In this document: positions 1 through 12,061 of the stretch, piece by piece
Layout of the letters: every line of letters begins with the position of its first letter
Numbering within the stretch: position 1 is the stretch's first letter
Program-made: the position numbers and the translations under genes
Source: Hansfordia pulvinata
Lineage: Eukaryota > Ascomycota > Sordariomycetes > Xylariales
NCBI GenBank assembly: GCA_006538405.1
Contig: BJKQ01000009.1
Location: forward strand, 2,118,001 to 2,182,000
Reading direction: 5' to 3'
Length of the DNA stretch: 64,000 nt
The notes under the pieces: model-generated
What the model saw: only the letters and a program-made list of their open reading frames with translations
What the model was told of the DNA's origin: nothing
Database searches by the model: none

Positions 1-2300
1 CCATAATATAACCTTAATTTAAGACCGTAACGGCTTTACTTTAATTAATAACCTTAATTATATCGCGTAAAACGCGGCGGAGCTTCGCGTTATTAATATA
101 AATATATAACTTTTAATTATACGTTTTTTTACTTTACTTACACTTTAAATAGCCTTTTATAATATTATTAAGCGTGTATTATATAACCTTAATACGGAAG
201 AACTTATCGATATAATTAACGTAAGTGGCCTTTATATCGATAAGAAGTTAGCTTTCTTTATCGTTTAAATCGTTATTAAAAAGGTAATTATTAAGGGCGC
301 GATCACGAAACGGTTACTTACCGTTATTATTATTATTATTATTAAATAAAAGGCCGTTATTAACGCTTAAAATAATGCTTTTTAAAGTAAGGTCGATAAT
401 AACGGTTATATTAATATAAAGAAAAGATAAGGCCGTATTAATAAAAGGAGGAATCGATATAAAAAGGTAAGGATACGGTTAAAAGGTTATAAGTACGTGT
501 TATAAATACGCGATATAAAAGGAAAGGTAAAAAGAGAAAGGCTTATAAAACTTAAAATAAAGATAAGTAAAGGCGGGGTGGCGAACACATTATAAAAGGA
601 TAAGTAAATAAAGGCCCCGTTTACCGCTTAATAAAAAAGCTTTTACGCCGTAACGCGTATTAATCAGGTCTTAAGGTTTTACCGCTTTATACTTATTATA
701 AGGTTAATAACGTTAATATAAAGCTTATACACGGTACAAAGGTATAACCGCTTTATACTTATTATAAGGCCGATAACATTAATATAAGACCCGTGTATAA
801 TATAAAAGTATAACCGCTTTATACTTATTATAAGGCCGACGGCGTTAATATAAGTTTTAAGGATAATATAAGGGTATAGCCTGTCACGCTTATTATAAAG
901 CGAATTTTTATTAAAGCGAGACCGTATATTATAAACTTAATCTTTTAACTTAATCTTATAATATATAATTATAATAACTTATAAGCCCCGATATCTTCCT
1001 TTCTTTTTCCTCCTTTAAAGAGAATATTATTATATTAACGTACTTACGCGGGCACCGTTAATGGCTAGTTTATAATAATATATATTATTTAAAGTGTAAA
1101 GGTAATCTCACGTTAAATACTTATATTAAGATATAAGTTAATAAATAATCTTATTTATTAAGTTAATCTTAAGTAATTTAATATATATATTATATATAAT
1201 TATTTATAACTTATTTAAGCTCTTATAAATACTATGTGTTTTATTACCTTTTACTTAAAACTTATACCTTTAAGGCGTTATATTATAATTAATATATAAA
1301 TATTATATATTATTATTTATAAATCTTACTTACTTTAAGCTTATAATACCTTTTAAAATCGAATAATTAATTTAAGGCGTATTTAAAATTATAATTCTTA
1401 ATATATAATTATTATATAATCGGTTTATCCTTTTTTATTAACTTTAAGATAAAAGTTCCGGATATAACGGCGAAGCTATATAATTAATATATATAATTAA
1501 TATATTTAAAAATTTAACACTTATATTAAGTTAATCTTTAAAGGCCACTTTATATATTAACTTACCTTTAATATCAATATTATATTTAATAATTATATAA
1601 TTAATATATAATAAATTTTCTTATTTTATATATTATCCTTACACGTTATTATTTATATTAAATATTATAATTACGTAATTTAAAAAATTTATATAATTAA
1701 TATATACGTAATTCTTAAATACACCGCTTACTTACTTTAATATATTATAATTATAATTAATAAGCTTAAATATATACTTAATAAATATTATTATTTTATA
1801 AATATATTATTAATATTTTTATCCTTTATCGATAGCTTATTAAACTTTAATTAATACTTAATTATTATTATTATTTAAGATAAGCCTTAAATTTTAATTA
1901 ATAAATATATACGTGGTATAAAGTCGGTGTATACTTATTATAATAATATCCTTAAGATAACGGATTAAAAATGTTATTAATAAGCTTTAAGTTTATACTT
2001 AATTAATATATATATATAAATAATATATATAAGGTTAAACTTACTTTTTATTATTATTAATATTAATATAAACTTAAATAATATATTATAAGCGGGCGAT
2101 TTTAATTAACTTAATATAATAAAAAGGAGAATATAATAAAACCGTGTAAGATTTATTAAGTTTTTATTAAGTATATACGTAACGTATAATTAATATATAT
2201 AATATTAAGCTATATATAATTTAAGTCTTATATAAATAAGCGATGACCAGTCTTTAACTTAATTAAGCTAAGCATATGCTTAACCGTTAATCTAATATAT
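1..2300. repeat. AT-rich RIP-degenerated repeat block
   Basis: The sequence is dominated by TA, AT and TT steps, while CA and TG dinucleotides are nearly absent even though CG is retained (for example around 60-90 and 590-640). This is the pattern expected from RIP, which converts CpA to TpA on both strands of duplicated DNA. No open reading frame of useful length survives. The block ends sharply near 2300, where normal GC-rich DNA begins. It is probably an ancient transposon or repeat cluster whose original family can no longer be read by eye. Confidence 0.88.
681..944 (+). repeat. 66-bp tandem repeat, about four degenerate copies
   Basis: The string accgctttatacttattata starts at 681, 747 and 813, and a diverged version (gcctgtcacgcttattata) starts at 879, giving a constant 66-bp spacing. 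Each of the first three copies continues with aagg and a conserved ttaatataa tail. A 66-bp unit equals 22 codons, so the array may derive from a repetitive coding region of the lost element, but no frame is open now. Confidence 0.75.
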
Positions 2301-4744
2301 ATCTTAAACCCCCCGCGAGGTGTGTAGGTCCGAAAAGTGGCTCGACCCCCTGCGAGCCATTAGTTACCCCCCGCGAGCTGTAACCTGCGTGTCGCGCCCC
2401 GGGTGAGTACGAGGACTGGTTCGTACGATGGCTCGCCGTGTTCATTGCTCATTCACGGCTGCAGGGCTGATGCTGGGAGAGCCGGGGCCCTAGGTGCCAG
2501 CCCCCAAGGCTGCAACGTCGCAGTGTCGGCGAGCCCTCTGCAGAGTCTGGAGATGCCTGCTCCTCGACGACCCGATGGGCTAAGCTGAATGTCCGGCAGC
2601 CGGGCCAAGTTCAAGTGATGCAGTGGGTGAGCATGGCAATGCTACGGCCGGCAGGCAGGGGGGGGGGGGGGGGGAGGTCCAACATGTTGCGGACACAGAC
2701 TGGACGGAGATGGCAGCGTAGTCGGCGGGGCTGACAACGATCCAAGAATAAACCACCCGTGACTGGCTGGCGGCGGCAGCAGTCCTGCATGGAATGGCAC
2801 CCAAGAAAGCGCCGCTGGTGCTGAGGCCTGCTTGGCGGGCTGTGTGGGATTGCGTCGGCTTTCCTGCCCGCGGCGGCGGCAGCGGTGCGCTCAGGGGGGC
2901 CAAGGAGCTACTGCGAGGATTGGACGGTCCAGACTCTGGCAGATTGTGGCCCACCAGGCGGCCTTGACAACACGAGGCCGCCTGGGTTTTCTCATTTGCC
3001 AGAGTGCGCGGGTAGCCAATGCAGGCCAAGGCGTGAGAGGGACGGGTCGAGCAGAGATGTCGTACGGGTACTCGTACGAAGCGGGCAGTGGACAAACGCA
3101 GGCCGGCAGACGTGGGTGAGGAGAGAGCTGGCCCGATCTACAATTATTGAAGTTTGTCCCTACGTCCAGGCTTGGAAATGGCCTGCTTGACATGATGCCC
3201 GTACTCCCCAGGTTTTGGCGTCGGTTGCAGGTGGCGACGATTGAAGAGCGCTCGTACATCGACGTGGTGTTGATACTCGTACGGGCGTGGCGGGCCACTG
3301 CTACCAGCCTAGGTTAGTGCGCAGGCCCGTGACGATGGAGGGTCGGACTGGCCCGAGCCCTTAGGCTCCGCGCTACCGCGTGTGCCGGCGCGACGAGAGG
3401 TAGGTAAGGTAAAGGGTATCTAAGGTACTTTGGAAGAAACCTGACAGTTTCTGAATGTAGCCCGCAGTACTCGTACATGTATTCGATCCAATTCACATGC
3501 ATGCTAGCCTCCAGGCTGTACCTACTCGTACATGTAGGTCGCTACATACCTACCGTAGCCTCCCGCAATGAGAGCGCCTGAAGTCGAAGCCATGACTGAT
3601 AGTGGACCAGACGAGGGCTGCTGCCATGGATGGCTTCACATGATTGGCAATGTTGCCCAGCAAAAAGTTGACAGGCCAGCGTTGAACTATACCGCGTACG
3701 AGCTGGCCTAGGTAGAGACATCCATCCATCCGGGCCAACACGGGCACGCGTAGGAGAGGCACATGCAGCCGTACGGGTACCAGGCTAAGGCGCGAGTAGC
3801 CCCGTACCCCACCTGAAACGCCCTCTCTGCAACGTCTCCTGTTTCAATCTCCAGCCGACCAAAGCAGAGAGGCCGAAGGGCTCAGGTACCCAGGCACACA
3901 AGGTCCGCTCCTCAGCCCCTGGCCCAAGGAAGCCCTGCATCGGAGCATGGCTGCTTCCATTGGGCAGGGCTGCCCCAGGTTGCATCCAGGTATCGCTGTG
4001 GCCCCTTGCTGCCGACAACGTCTGCGAATGCTGCGCACTGAAGGCGTGTCCGGGTCTCGCAGGCAGCCGCGAGGAACCCGGCACGCCCGGGTGTGCATCT
4101 CCACGTCCGTTTCCGTACCGTGCGTACTTCGTACCTAACGGATACAGGCAGGCACAACCCGATGGGTCAACCTGGGGAAATCGCGTCCATCCAACCCTGA
4201 ATGCAGACCCAGGCAGAGCAATCGTGGCACTTACCATCATAGGTACGGTACCTGCCCAACCTTTATGTTGCATACATCTCTCCCGCCTAAGGTTGTATGA
4301 GGCAGAACCAGGGGTCGACGCAAATCCATTCGAGCCCGTCCCTCCCCTGCACAGCTCGACCCTTCTCCCGGTGTGGTGGGAGACGTCCCGACTTTTCTTT
4401 TCATCCCCTCGCCCGTCACCTTCATCTTCTCCCAACGCGCTTCCGACTGCGCGCTGACTTTCTTTAATTCTTCTCACATACCCTGTTTTGGACCTTCTCG
4501 GTCCAGCCCCGAGGAGTCTATCTGTTTGATCATCAGTCGTCCACTTATATCGTTACTATCCTTTTACTATTCGCGTGGCCCCCTCCCACCCTTCTGTACC
4601 TCGCCACCTCGCCACCTGAGTCCCGTCTTGTCGCCCGCCGCAACTTTCTCGACGCGCTCCGTCACCCCTCGAACTAGGAGCACTGAGCTTCCCCGACTGG
4701 CCCTCGCTCGCCTCTCTCACGTCGTCCTCCAACATTCAGCAACC
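2301..4744. other. Intergenic region, no gene seen
   Basis: Normal GC-rich fungal intergenic DNA between the AT-rich block and the bestrophin gene. Both strands carry only short frames without recognisable domains or plausible splicing. It contains a G17 run at 2658-2674, several copies of the TACTCGTAC micro-motif (about 3069, 3275, 3467 and 3522) and a TAGGTAAGGTA-type motif near 3400. The last 300 bases are pyrimidine-rich and probably form the promoter and leader of the bestrophin gene. Confidence 0.6.
2658..2674 (+). repeat. Poly-G tract (17 G)
   Basis: Seventeen consecutive G residues are visible in non-coding DNA. This is one of six G or C runs of 15 or more in the window. Confidence 0.9.
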
Positions 4745-6379
4745 ATGACCGACGGCGGCGCCCCGGCTCCCGGCCATGACTTACAGCAGGTGCGGACGGT
4801 AGATCGCGAGCAGCAGAGAACTCCCCCAGAGTTGAGCAAGGCCAACACAGCTCACGTCCTCGATGAGGAAGACGACCCGACTTCACCGCGCCAGATGGGC
4901 ACCCCCAATCCCTGGAGTCGAAGGCCAACCAGTCTGGACCTCGACGACTACTTCGTATGCTCTGCACTGCGTTACTGCTGGCCCTGTGCCGCTCTTTGCT
5001 AATTCGTTCCACAGAAAGGTCCTCGCGACATTGCAAAGCACTCAAAATGGCCCCTCTTCATGCAGATGCACGGCAGCATCCTTCCCAAGATGTTGCTGCC
5101 CCTCTTCGTCGTGGCTTGCTGGGCCACCCTCATCACACTGCTTACCAAGCTGTTACCTTGGGTGGACCTTGGTATTAGCTCGATCTTAATCACCATCACC
5201 GGTTTCGTCGTTGGTCTGGGTCTGTCTTTCCGAAGCTCGACCGCCTACGAGCGTTACGCCGAGGGCAGGAAGTATTGGGGTCAGTTGACTGTTACCTGTC
5301 AGTCTCTGGCCCGTACCTACTGGATTCACGCCACGGAGAGGGAGGGACAAGAGAAGCAAGATGTGCTGGCGAAACTGTAAGATCTGCCCTGGGTTCCCCT
5401 TGCGAGGGCATATCTAACAAGTCTCAGGACCGCTCTCAACCTGCTGATTGCATTCGCCGTGTCTCTGAAGCACAAGCTCAGATTCGAGCCATATGCCTAC
5501 CACGACGACCTGAAGGAGCTTATTGAGCACCTCGACACTTATGCAATGGAGGCCACACATGATGAAACTTTCGAGGCCCCGAAGCGCAAGAATATCTTCA
5601 AGATAGTGGGCGAGAGCCTCGGAGTCTCATTCGCGCAGTCCAACCCGAGAAAGCTCATGAAGAAGGCCAAAAAGCCCCTTGGGAATCTGCCTTTGGAGAT
5701 TCTCTGCTACTTGACGGCGTATACGGACGAGCTGTCGGAAAACGGGCAGCTTCCGTATGGCATGCAGTCCACTATAGCGTGTAAGTTACGCCTCTTCCCC
5801 TCTTCCCCTCTTCCCATGCAAAAAGCGCGGCACCGGTACTGACAGGCCCTAGACAATGGTCTCACCGCGCTAAACGATGTTCTGGTCAACTGTGAGCGTA
5901 TCTTGAACACGCCGTTGCCCATTGCATATGCGATTGCCATCCAGCAGATTACATGGCTTTACATCTTCCTGCTCCCGTTCCAGCTGCTCAAGGAGCTCGA
6001 CTGGGTCACAATCCCGGCCACCATCGCTGCCTCTGCCATCATCCTCTCCATCCTGTTCATCGGTCGTGAGGTCGAAAACCCCTTTGGCGATGATGTCAAC
6101 GACCTCCCCCTTGATCTCTTTTGTGCCCAGATTGTTGAGGATATGGAGACAATTGCATCGAGGCCGAAGCGCAGTGCACGTTCGTGGATTGAAAGCTCCA
6201 AGAACAAGGTCTTGTACCCCCACAGCCGCAAGACTCATTCCTACTGGATGAGCCACAGCAAGGACATGTTGAGGAAGGAACTGTCAAAGAGACCTGGCGA
6301 GAGCTTCAAGAGGAACGCAGCAGCTGATCCCGAGATGAAACACATCACCAAGCAGAGTCTGGAGAAGCAGGATGTTTGA
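4745..6379 (+). CDS. Bestrophin/UPF0187-family anion channel
   Basis: Predicted 483-aa membrane protein of the bestrophin-like (UPF0187) family, chloride/anion channels found in many fungi. Exons are 4745-4954, 5015-5376, 5428-5780 and 5853-6379; the introns are 60, 51 and 72 nt with GT-AG ends, and all joins keep frame. The family signature is clear just after the first intron, where residues read KGPRDIAKHSKW, followed by a hydrophobic segment ending in GFVVGLGLSFRSSTAYERY. A second membrane region covers PLPIAYAIAIQQITWLY and the following stretch. The acidic motif REVENPFGDDVNDLPLD near residue 385 is the conserved region after the last membrane segment. The N-terminal 65 residues are hydrophilic and poorly conserved in type. 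The start lies in a good context (accATGacc). No frame break is seen. Ion selectivity cannot be read from sequence. Confidence 0.92.
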
Positions 6380-9300
6380 TTTTTATCGGTCGGGCCATAA
6401 AAAAGGGGCGTTGAGCATCTCGAGCAGATTGGTTTGGAGCTGTAGCTGTTTTTGCGCATATGGGCAGATTTTGGAATGAGTAAAAGCGACACTCTCTACA
6501 GCCAGACTGCAATTGATTTATTCCAAGATTTCTGTTTAAGCCAGTGTTCGAACTGGTCTTAGACTCGTTATGTGAGTCGAAATGGCGCTCGACCGCTGTT
6601 TGTAGGTGGACTGACCCATTGTTGCCCCAGAAAGCTCATCCCTGGGTGAGTTTCTCAACGAGCGCATCCACCGACCCTACGCCGGCGCAAGCGGTAACCG
6701 ACCCTCGGGCCTTAATTGATGCAGCGAGCGGGCACATGCGTGTCGCATCATCCTAACAGCGGGCTGTGGTACGACTGCGGATCAGACGTGCCGATTCGCG
6801 GCCGGAAGGATCCCGTGAGGGGCACGTAGCAACGGGTCCCCCTCCTACGCCCCCCGTAAAGTACGCTGCCATCATTGGCGAAAATTTATCCTCGCAGTGT
6901 GTGTTGGCTCCACGGAAGATAGGGCCTTGCTGGCATAGATTCACTGCCTGGGCCTCGCCGATACCTTTCCCATGCTGTCTTATCAACCTCCGTTCACCCG
7001 TGTTGACGCGCGAACTCAGCTGTAGATGAAGAGATGTGGAGAGGCAAGCATGCTGCTAACGCGTGTCCCAGTATCGGCAGGCGGGTGTGGAGGAGTGTCC
7101 AACCCATCATGCACCTTGCTGATGTTTTTTGGGGGGAGATTCAAGTCTCGTGGTCCCTGGGCCATCGTTGATCGGCTTCCTGAGCCACCTATAATGGCTG
7201 TGGGAAAGTACGCACGTGCGGTATGATCCACTGGCGGTTGGTCGGTAGTGTGCAGTGCTTGTCGACTCCTTGCCAATTGAGGGCGGTGAAGCTCGATTTT
7301 ACCCTCTTGCTCGACTTACACCGCGATAAGTCGTGTGGGCTGCCGGGTCAGAGTGAAAGTGAGAACTCCAAATGGCGACTAAGATCTATTCTGGGAGTCG
7401 TCTTCATAACCGGGCCAAAGGGGCCGGTTTATGTTCGACGCTGCTGAAACCATCGTGGCCGTCGCACTCAAGGCGACAGATGCGCATGGCGAGAAGGTTC
7501 AGCCACTACCTCAACACTATTCAGGGTATCGATATGATATCCTCAGGCAGAAGTGACTGTGAGAGTTGTCTCGGCCACTCAGTCATTCGAATAAGTGTTG
7601 GCGGGGTGTATCTTGCCAGGTGCGTGGGCCGGATAAGCGGCTTGGAAACATACCGTGAGCCAGAAATAGAGATCTTGGGTAACGCCTGGGAGACACAAAG
7701 AAGTTTGGCGAGCCGCAATCAAGACAGTAAGCCCACCCGCGGTGGGAAGGGAGCGGAGGCTTGAGTCTGACAATTGAGGTGTTTGAATAATTCTCCAGTC
7801 ACTGATATATATCAATGGGACAGATTCATCCGGCCATCTCAGATGTAAAATCTCGGACCCAGGCGACCACAAAAGCCGCTAGGCTCATTCGAAACCTTTG
7901 CGGTGCATTGAGCCGTTCACGGTTTTGAGGTCGTGATACTCTATGGCCCTCAGTGGTTTCTCGCGCGAACGCGCAGGGCTGGCGGCGAGCTGAGTCGCCC
8001 TGAACAAGCCATTCAGAGGTCCCTGGACGGCGAGCTTCAGTACGACATCGAGATTGAGAAAGCCAGCTCAGCCGCGGGAGCATTGCTGCTCATGATACAT
8101 ACTCCAGGCGTGCATGGATGAGATTGTCGGACGGAGCCGGCTTGTCCTCGGTCTATCAAGAGAGCGTACGACTTCCCTTGCTTAACGTCCCGATCGTCAT
8201 GAAAGGATGGTGACAGCGTTTGATGCCAGCACACGGCTGACTCAGTCTCTGGCTGCACGCTGCGCTCGACCGACTCCCACGAGCTCCACGAAACGCGGGC
8301 CCAGGGAGTTCCTCGCGGTCGCCTGTCTGGAGGGCTTGTGAATCATACACAAAACCCCGGCCTAGTTTTGTCGCAGCACCGGGATCCGGTTGGCTTTTTG
8401 GAAAGTAAGCATCTTCCCTGTACTCGTAGGTGAAGTCAACGCCCGCGGACTTCAGCAAGAAAGCGAGCTAATCGCCAACCCTTTTTCACAAAGAAAGACC
8501 TGACTTCGGCCCCTCCGCGCCTTGTTGGCCTTCCCTAATGACCCGTCACATATCTCGTGGCCAACGCCGCCCGGGTCAGCCTTCCGTCGATGACGACGAC
8601 GGCGGCGACAGCTGAGTGAGTGACTGGGCATCCCTGACCAGGGCCCCGTTCCCCCCAGAGTTTCAACATTTGGTATCTAGAGTGACCCTCCTGCTGATCG
8701 GCAGGCCTACGCTACGTTGACACGGGATCTTCCGAAGAAGCCGAGATGTTTCCACTCAGAAGATCCATGAAGACAGCACCCCGATGATAAGAACAACAAA
8801 ACGGACATCTTGGCTGAGGCTGTGCGTCAAGGCGCCAACAGATCTCGCGCAGTCTCCTCAAACCAATCTCCTACAACCTATGGCTCACGTATGGGGCGCT
8901 GAACCAGCAGCAGCTCGGCGAGTGGCAGGCCATACCCTGTTACTTTCGGTGGCCAAGCAAGAGCAACGAACAGGACCACAGCCGTCGAGCGGACAACAAA
9001 ACCGAGAGCTGACACACAAGGGACGAGTAGATCAAGACGGGAACGTGGCTTGACTATTGGCCCGTCCATTCAGCCATCCAGCCAGCCATGCGTTTCGCAC
9101 CGGCCGGTAACTTTACCCCCTCACCCCAAACAGCCACCTCAAGCCTGGTGTTTCTCTGGTGTGTGCTGCGCAGTGACAACCCAGATGATCTATCGCACCT
9201 CGTCTCTTAGTATCTTGACCACCGGCATGCCCTATCAAGTACAGAGAGCATCCGAGCGTTCGGTACCATCTCCTGTCAATCCCCCTCCCCACTGCTCCTG

Positions 9301-10560
9301 GTTCGTCCACTCGTGGCCTCCTCAAACCCCCCGGTTGGGAGTAAAGAACCTACGGAGCAGACACGAGCTGACCGGCCGGTTACGACACCCGTGTTTCCCT
9401 CGCCCCTCCCGGAAGCCGGGGCGAGGAGAGATTTGGCATCCGTGGCACGGGGAGGTCACTCAAATAGAGAACTCCGTACGTGGCAGGAAGATAGACGTGC
9501 CTTTTTTTCAAGAGAGAAGTAGCGTGGCAAGAAGCAGCGCGGAGGAGGAAAACGCAGCAGCTGAGCGGCGCGCACGAGGCAAAACTTTGGGTGGCCATCG
9601 CAGGCTCACATGCAGATTCCAAAACACACGAGTGCTTGAAAAAAAATCACAGTGTCCGAATCGCCACCTACGCAACCAAGTCAAGAGGGCCCGACAGTGG
9701 ACTCTGCGCTCTCTCGAAGGCACAGTCACCGGACCAAAACAAAGACCCGCTGGAGGTTTGCTTTCAGCCGCCGCCGCCGCCGCCGCGGCAGTGTCTCAGC
9801 CACGAGGGGGGGCAGAAGGGGGCGGGTCGAGTAGCGGAATCCTGTGCCCGCCGGAAGAGGCGAGGAAAGCAACGTCAAGCCCAGCGGTGGTCGCTGGGAT
9901 GCGCCCCCGGAGATGCCGCGGGGAGCGGAGGGCGGAGGGCGGAGGGGCGGCGGCCCAGCGGGCAGCGCGGGCGAACCCAGCGGGTGGCATCCGTACGAGT
10001 AGGTACTGGAGAAGGGGCTGCGGCGCCGGTGGCGTTCTCCGGGATGTGACATGTCTTGCTGCTTGTCTGCTCTTCTTTTTTCTCCGGGTCCCCGGCCCAT
10101 GGACCTCCAAGCAAGCGCCAGTCCCCCCGAAACTGCTGGCAGGCAGCGCAGATCGCTGTCCGCCTGGAAGTAAGCGGCGTCAAGTCAAGTGCCGCATGTT
10201 GGCCGCTCGCTGCCTGCGTGGCATCAGACTGGCTTGCAGGGCATGGAACTGGGATGATGGAATCCTGGGCCGCGCGGGCTGCTAGCGCAGTCCTGGAAGG
10301 GCGCCTCGGGCGCTAAAGTCGGCCCCAGAAATCCATTGCCGCTCTCACCAACCAAGGCCGCCGGATGATTCCCCGAGCAGCTCACGGGCCCCATCTCGCT
10401 CACAGCAGCGCCCGCTGGTCCGTGGCAGAAACGTTGGCTTGATCTCCATGCCGATGAAAAATGTATTGCAACTCGGCTGATCAGGCTGCAAATCCAGATC
10501 TAGGGTATCACGCCGGCAAGGCGGACGTCGTGGTATCTAATCGCTAGGTAGATACCTTAG
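6380..10560. other. Long non-coding stretch, no gene supported
   Basis: About 4.2 kb between the bestrophin and amine-oxidase genes. Frames on both strands are short or low-complexity; the longest (9050-10285, plus) is rich in Arg, Ala, Pro and Ser, has no domain and overlaps a (CCG)n run near 9770-9787. One copy of CGTACGAGTA lies at 9992-10001. I see no RNA gene that folds convincingly. Confidence 0.55.
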
Positions 10561-12061
10561 CTACAGGCTCTTTGCGCTCTTCGACCAAGGAATCTCCACG
10601 TCAAATGCATCGGCGACCTTCATGGCCGAGGTAACACACCCCTCCAGCAGCACCATGCCATCCCAACACCAGCCCCCGGTGAGCCAGACGTTGCCCGTCC
10701 CATTGACCCACTTGGGAACAGAGACCCCTTGGACTCCCGAACGCCCGTCCATTATCTGATTGACAATCGCGCGGCTCTCAACTGTTCGGAGCACCCGCGG
10801 GAACACGGTGCTGTGGAGCACCTTCGGCCCATTGTCAACGCTGAATGGGCGGTTGGCCACAATGGCACCACAGTCGACCATATGCAGCGACTCAGTCAGT
10901 GGGTCGCCTCCTCGCGAGGAATTGAGCGAAATCAACTGGGTCTGTGGCCTCCTCGGCCCTGCCGCCCTCCCTGGATTCGCTCCGAGGCCTTCCTCCTTTT
11001 CGTCCACGACAGACAGGGCCCCTTGGGATGGCGACCTCTGAAGCACCTTGCTCTCGATCATGATCGTGGGCACGCGTGACATGGCAGAATGCAAAGGCTG
11101 GAAAATGCGCCCCACAATGTCGGGAGACACGCCAAGAACCACACGATCAAACTCTTCCTCAACCGCCGTGCCGTCCTCGCCTCCGGTGGGTTTCCACCAT
11201 ACGTGAACCCGTGCGCCCTTGGGCTCGACGCGCAATACTTGGGTCGACAGCCGAGGAGTGGTGTGTCTGCTCAACTTGGCCTCCACATCCCGAACACCCT
11301 TCGCGACCACGTAATGCTCCATTCCGTATGTGAGGCGTTTGTACTCGGTGAGATCGGTAGCGGGGAATCGAAGCAGTTCCTTGTGGCTGCAGGTCGCGAT
11401 ACCGCTCAGCGAGGGTAGGATGAAGGCCGACTTGAAATATTCAGGTATCCGTGTCCTCCGGAGATAGTCGCCAAACGACTCGTCAGGTCGTGGCTCAACC
11501 CAGAAGCAACATGCCAAAAGCCAAAAGTAGCAGACCAGAACTAGTGCTATCGTGCACACGTGGGAGAAGAGACCCATCCCTGCCGGACGGGGGGGCAACT
11601 GGTGGAGATTCGAGGCATGGATAAAGTAGGGCTTTGCGAGAGGAGCATTACCCGGTTGCCCATCGCCGTATCTTGAAAATGCAAACAAGAATTTCTGAGG
11701 GCGATAGCGGATGCCCAGATGATCATACATCCTGCGCGTATTCGGATAGTAACCCCCAGCAATGGATCGCATGGGCATGTTTACCCTCTCCACTGCGCCG
11801 TCACCGTCGTGGAGGGACACGGATGCCGAGTCAAGCGACAAGCGGTCGCTCTGGAAGCCGATTAGTTAAGTCGTGGGGAGGGGCGCGAACCACAGCTTGG
11901 CTTGGGAGGAAGGCGCAGCATACCTTTTCGAACAGCGTCACGGCGTACCGCTGCTGCGCATCGTGGGCGAGCAGGTAGGCCGTCACCAGGCCTGCCATGC
12001 CAGTGCCCACGACGGCTACCCGCGTCTGGGGCAGGGATTCCTTTGGTGGCGCAGACCCCAT
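10561..12061 (-). CDS. FAD-dependent amine oxidase-like oxidoreductase
   Basis: Predicted 475-aa flavoprotein. Exon 1 is 12061-11924 and exon 2 is 11850-10561, separated by a 73-nt GT-AG intron. Residues 14-31 read RVAVVGTGMAGLVTAYLL, a classic Rossmann dinucleotide-binding motif (GxGxxG) followed by the acidic end of the second strand (TLFEK). The C-terminus has WLTGGWCWDGMVLLEGCVTS, matching the second FAD-contacting motif of the amine-oxidase/phytoene-desaturase superfamily. Early in exon 2 the segment RSIAGGYYPNTRRMYDHLG resembles bacterial and fungal NAD(P)-binding amine oxidases often linked to cyclopropane fatty-acid enzymes. A strongly hydrophobic segment (about residues 140-160, LVLVCYFWLLACCFW) suggests membrane association. 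The substrate is unknown. The reading frame is intact. Confidence 0.85.

Noticed and set aside
1..2300. AT-rich block as a centromere, mitochondrial insertion or plasmid
   Set aside because: The specific loss of CpA/TpG with CpG retained and the tandem array point to RIP of a nuclear repeat; no mitochondrial gene sequence is recognisable.
6541..6610. tRNA-like hairpins (CCAGT...ACTGG next to GACTC-7 nt-GAGTC)
   Set aside because: The first hairpin has a 6-nt loop instead of the tRNA T loop, and no acceptor stem pairs; it is treated as a chance inverted repeat.
9050..10285. 411-codon plus-strand open frame
   Set aside because: Low-complexity Arg/Ala/Pro-rich translation across (CCG)n repeats, no domain, signal or splicing support.
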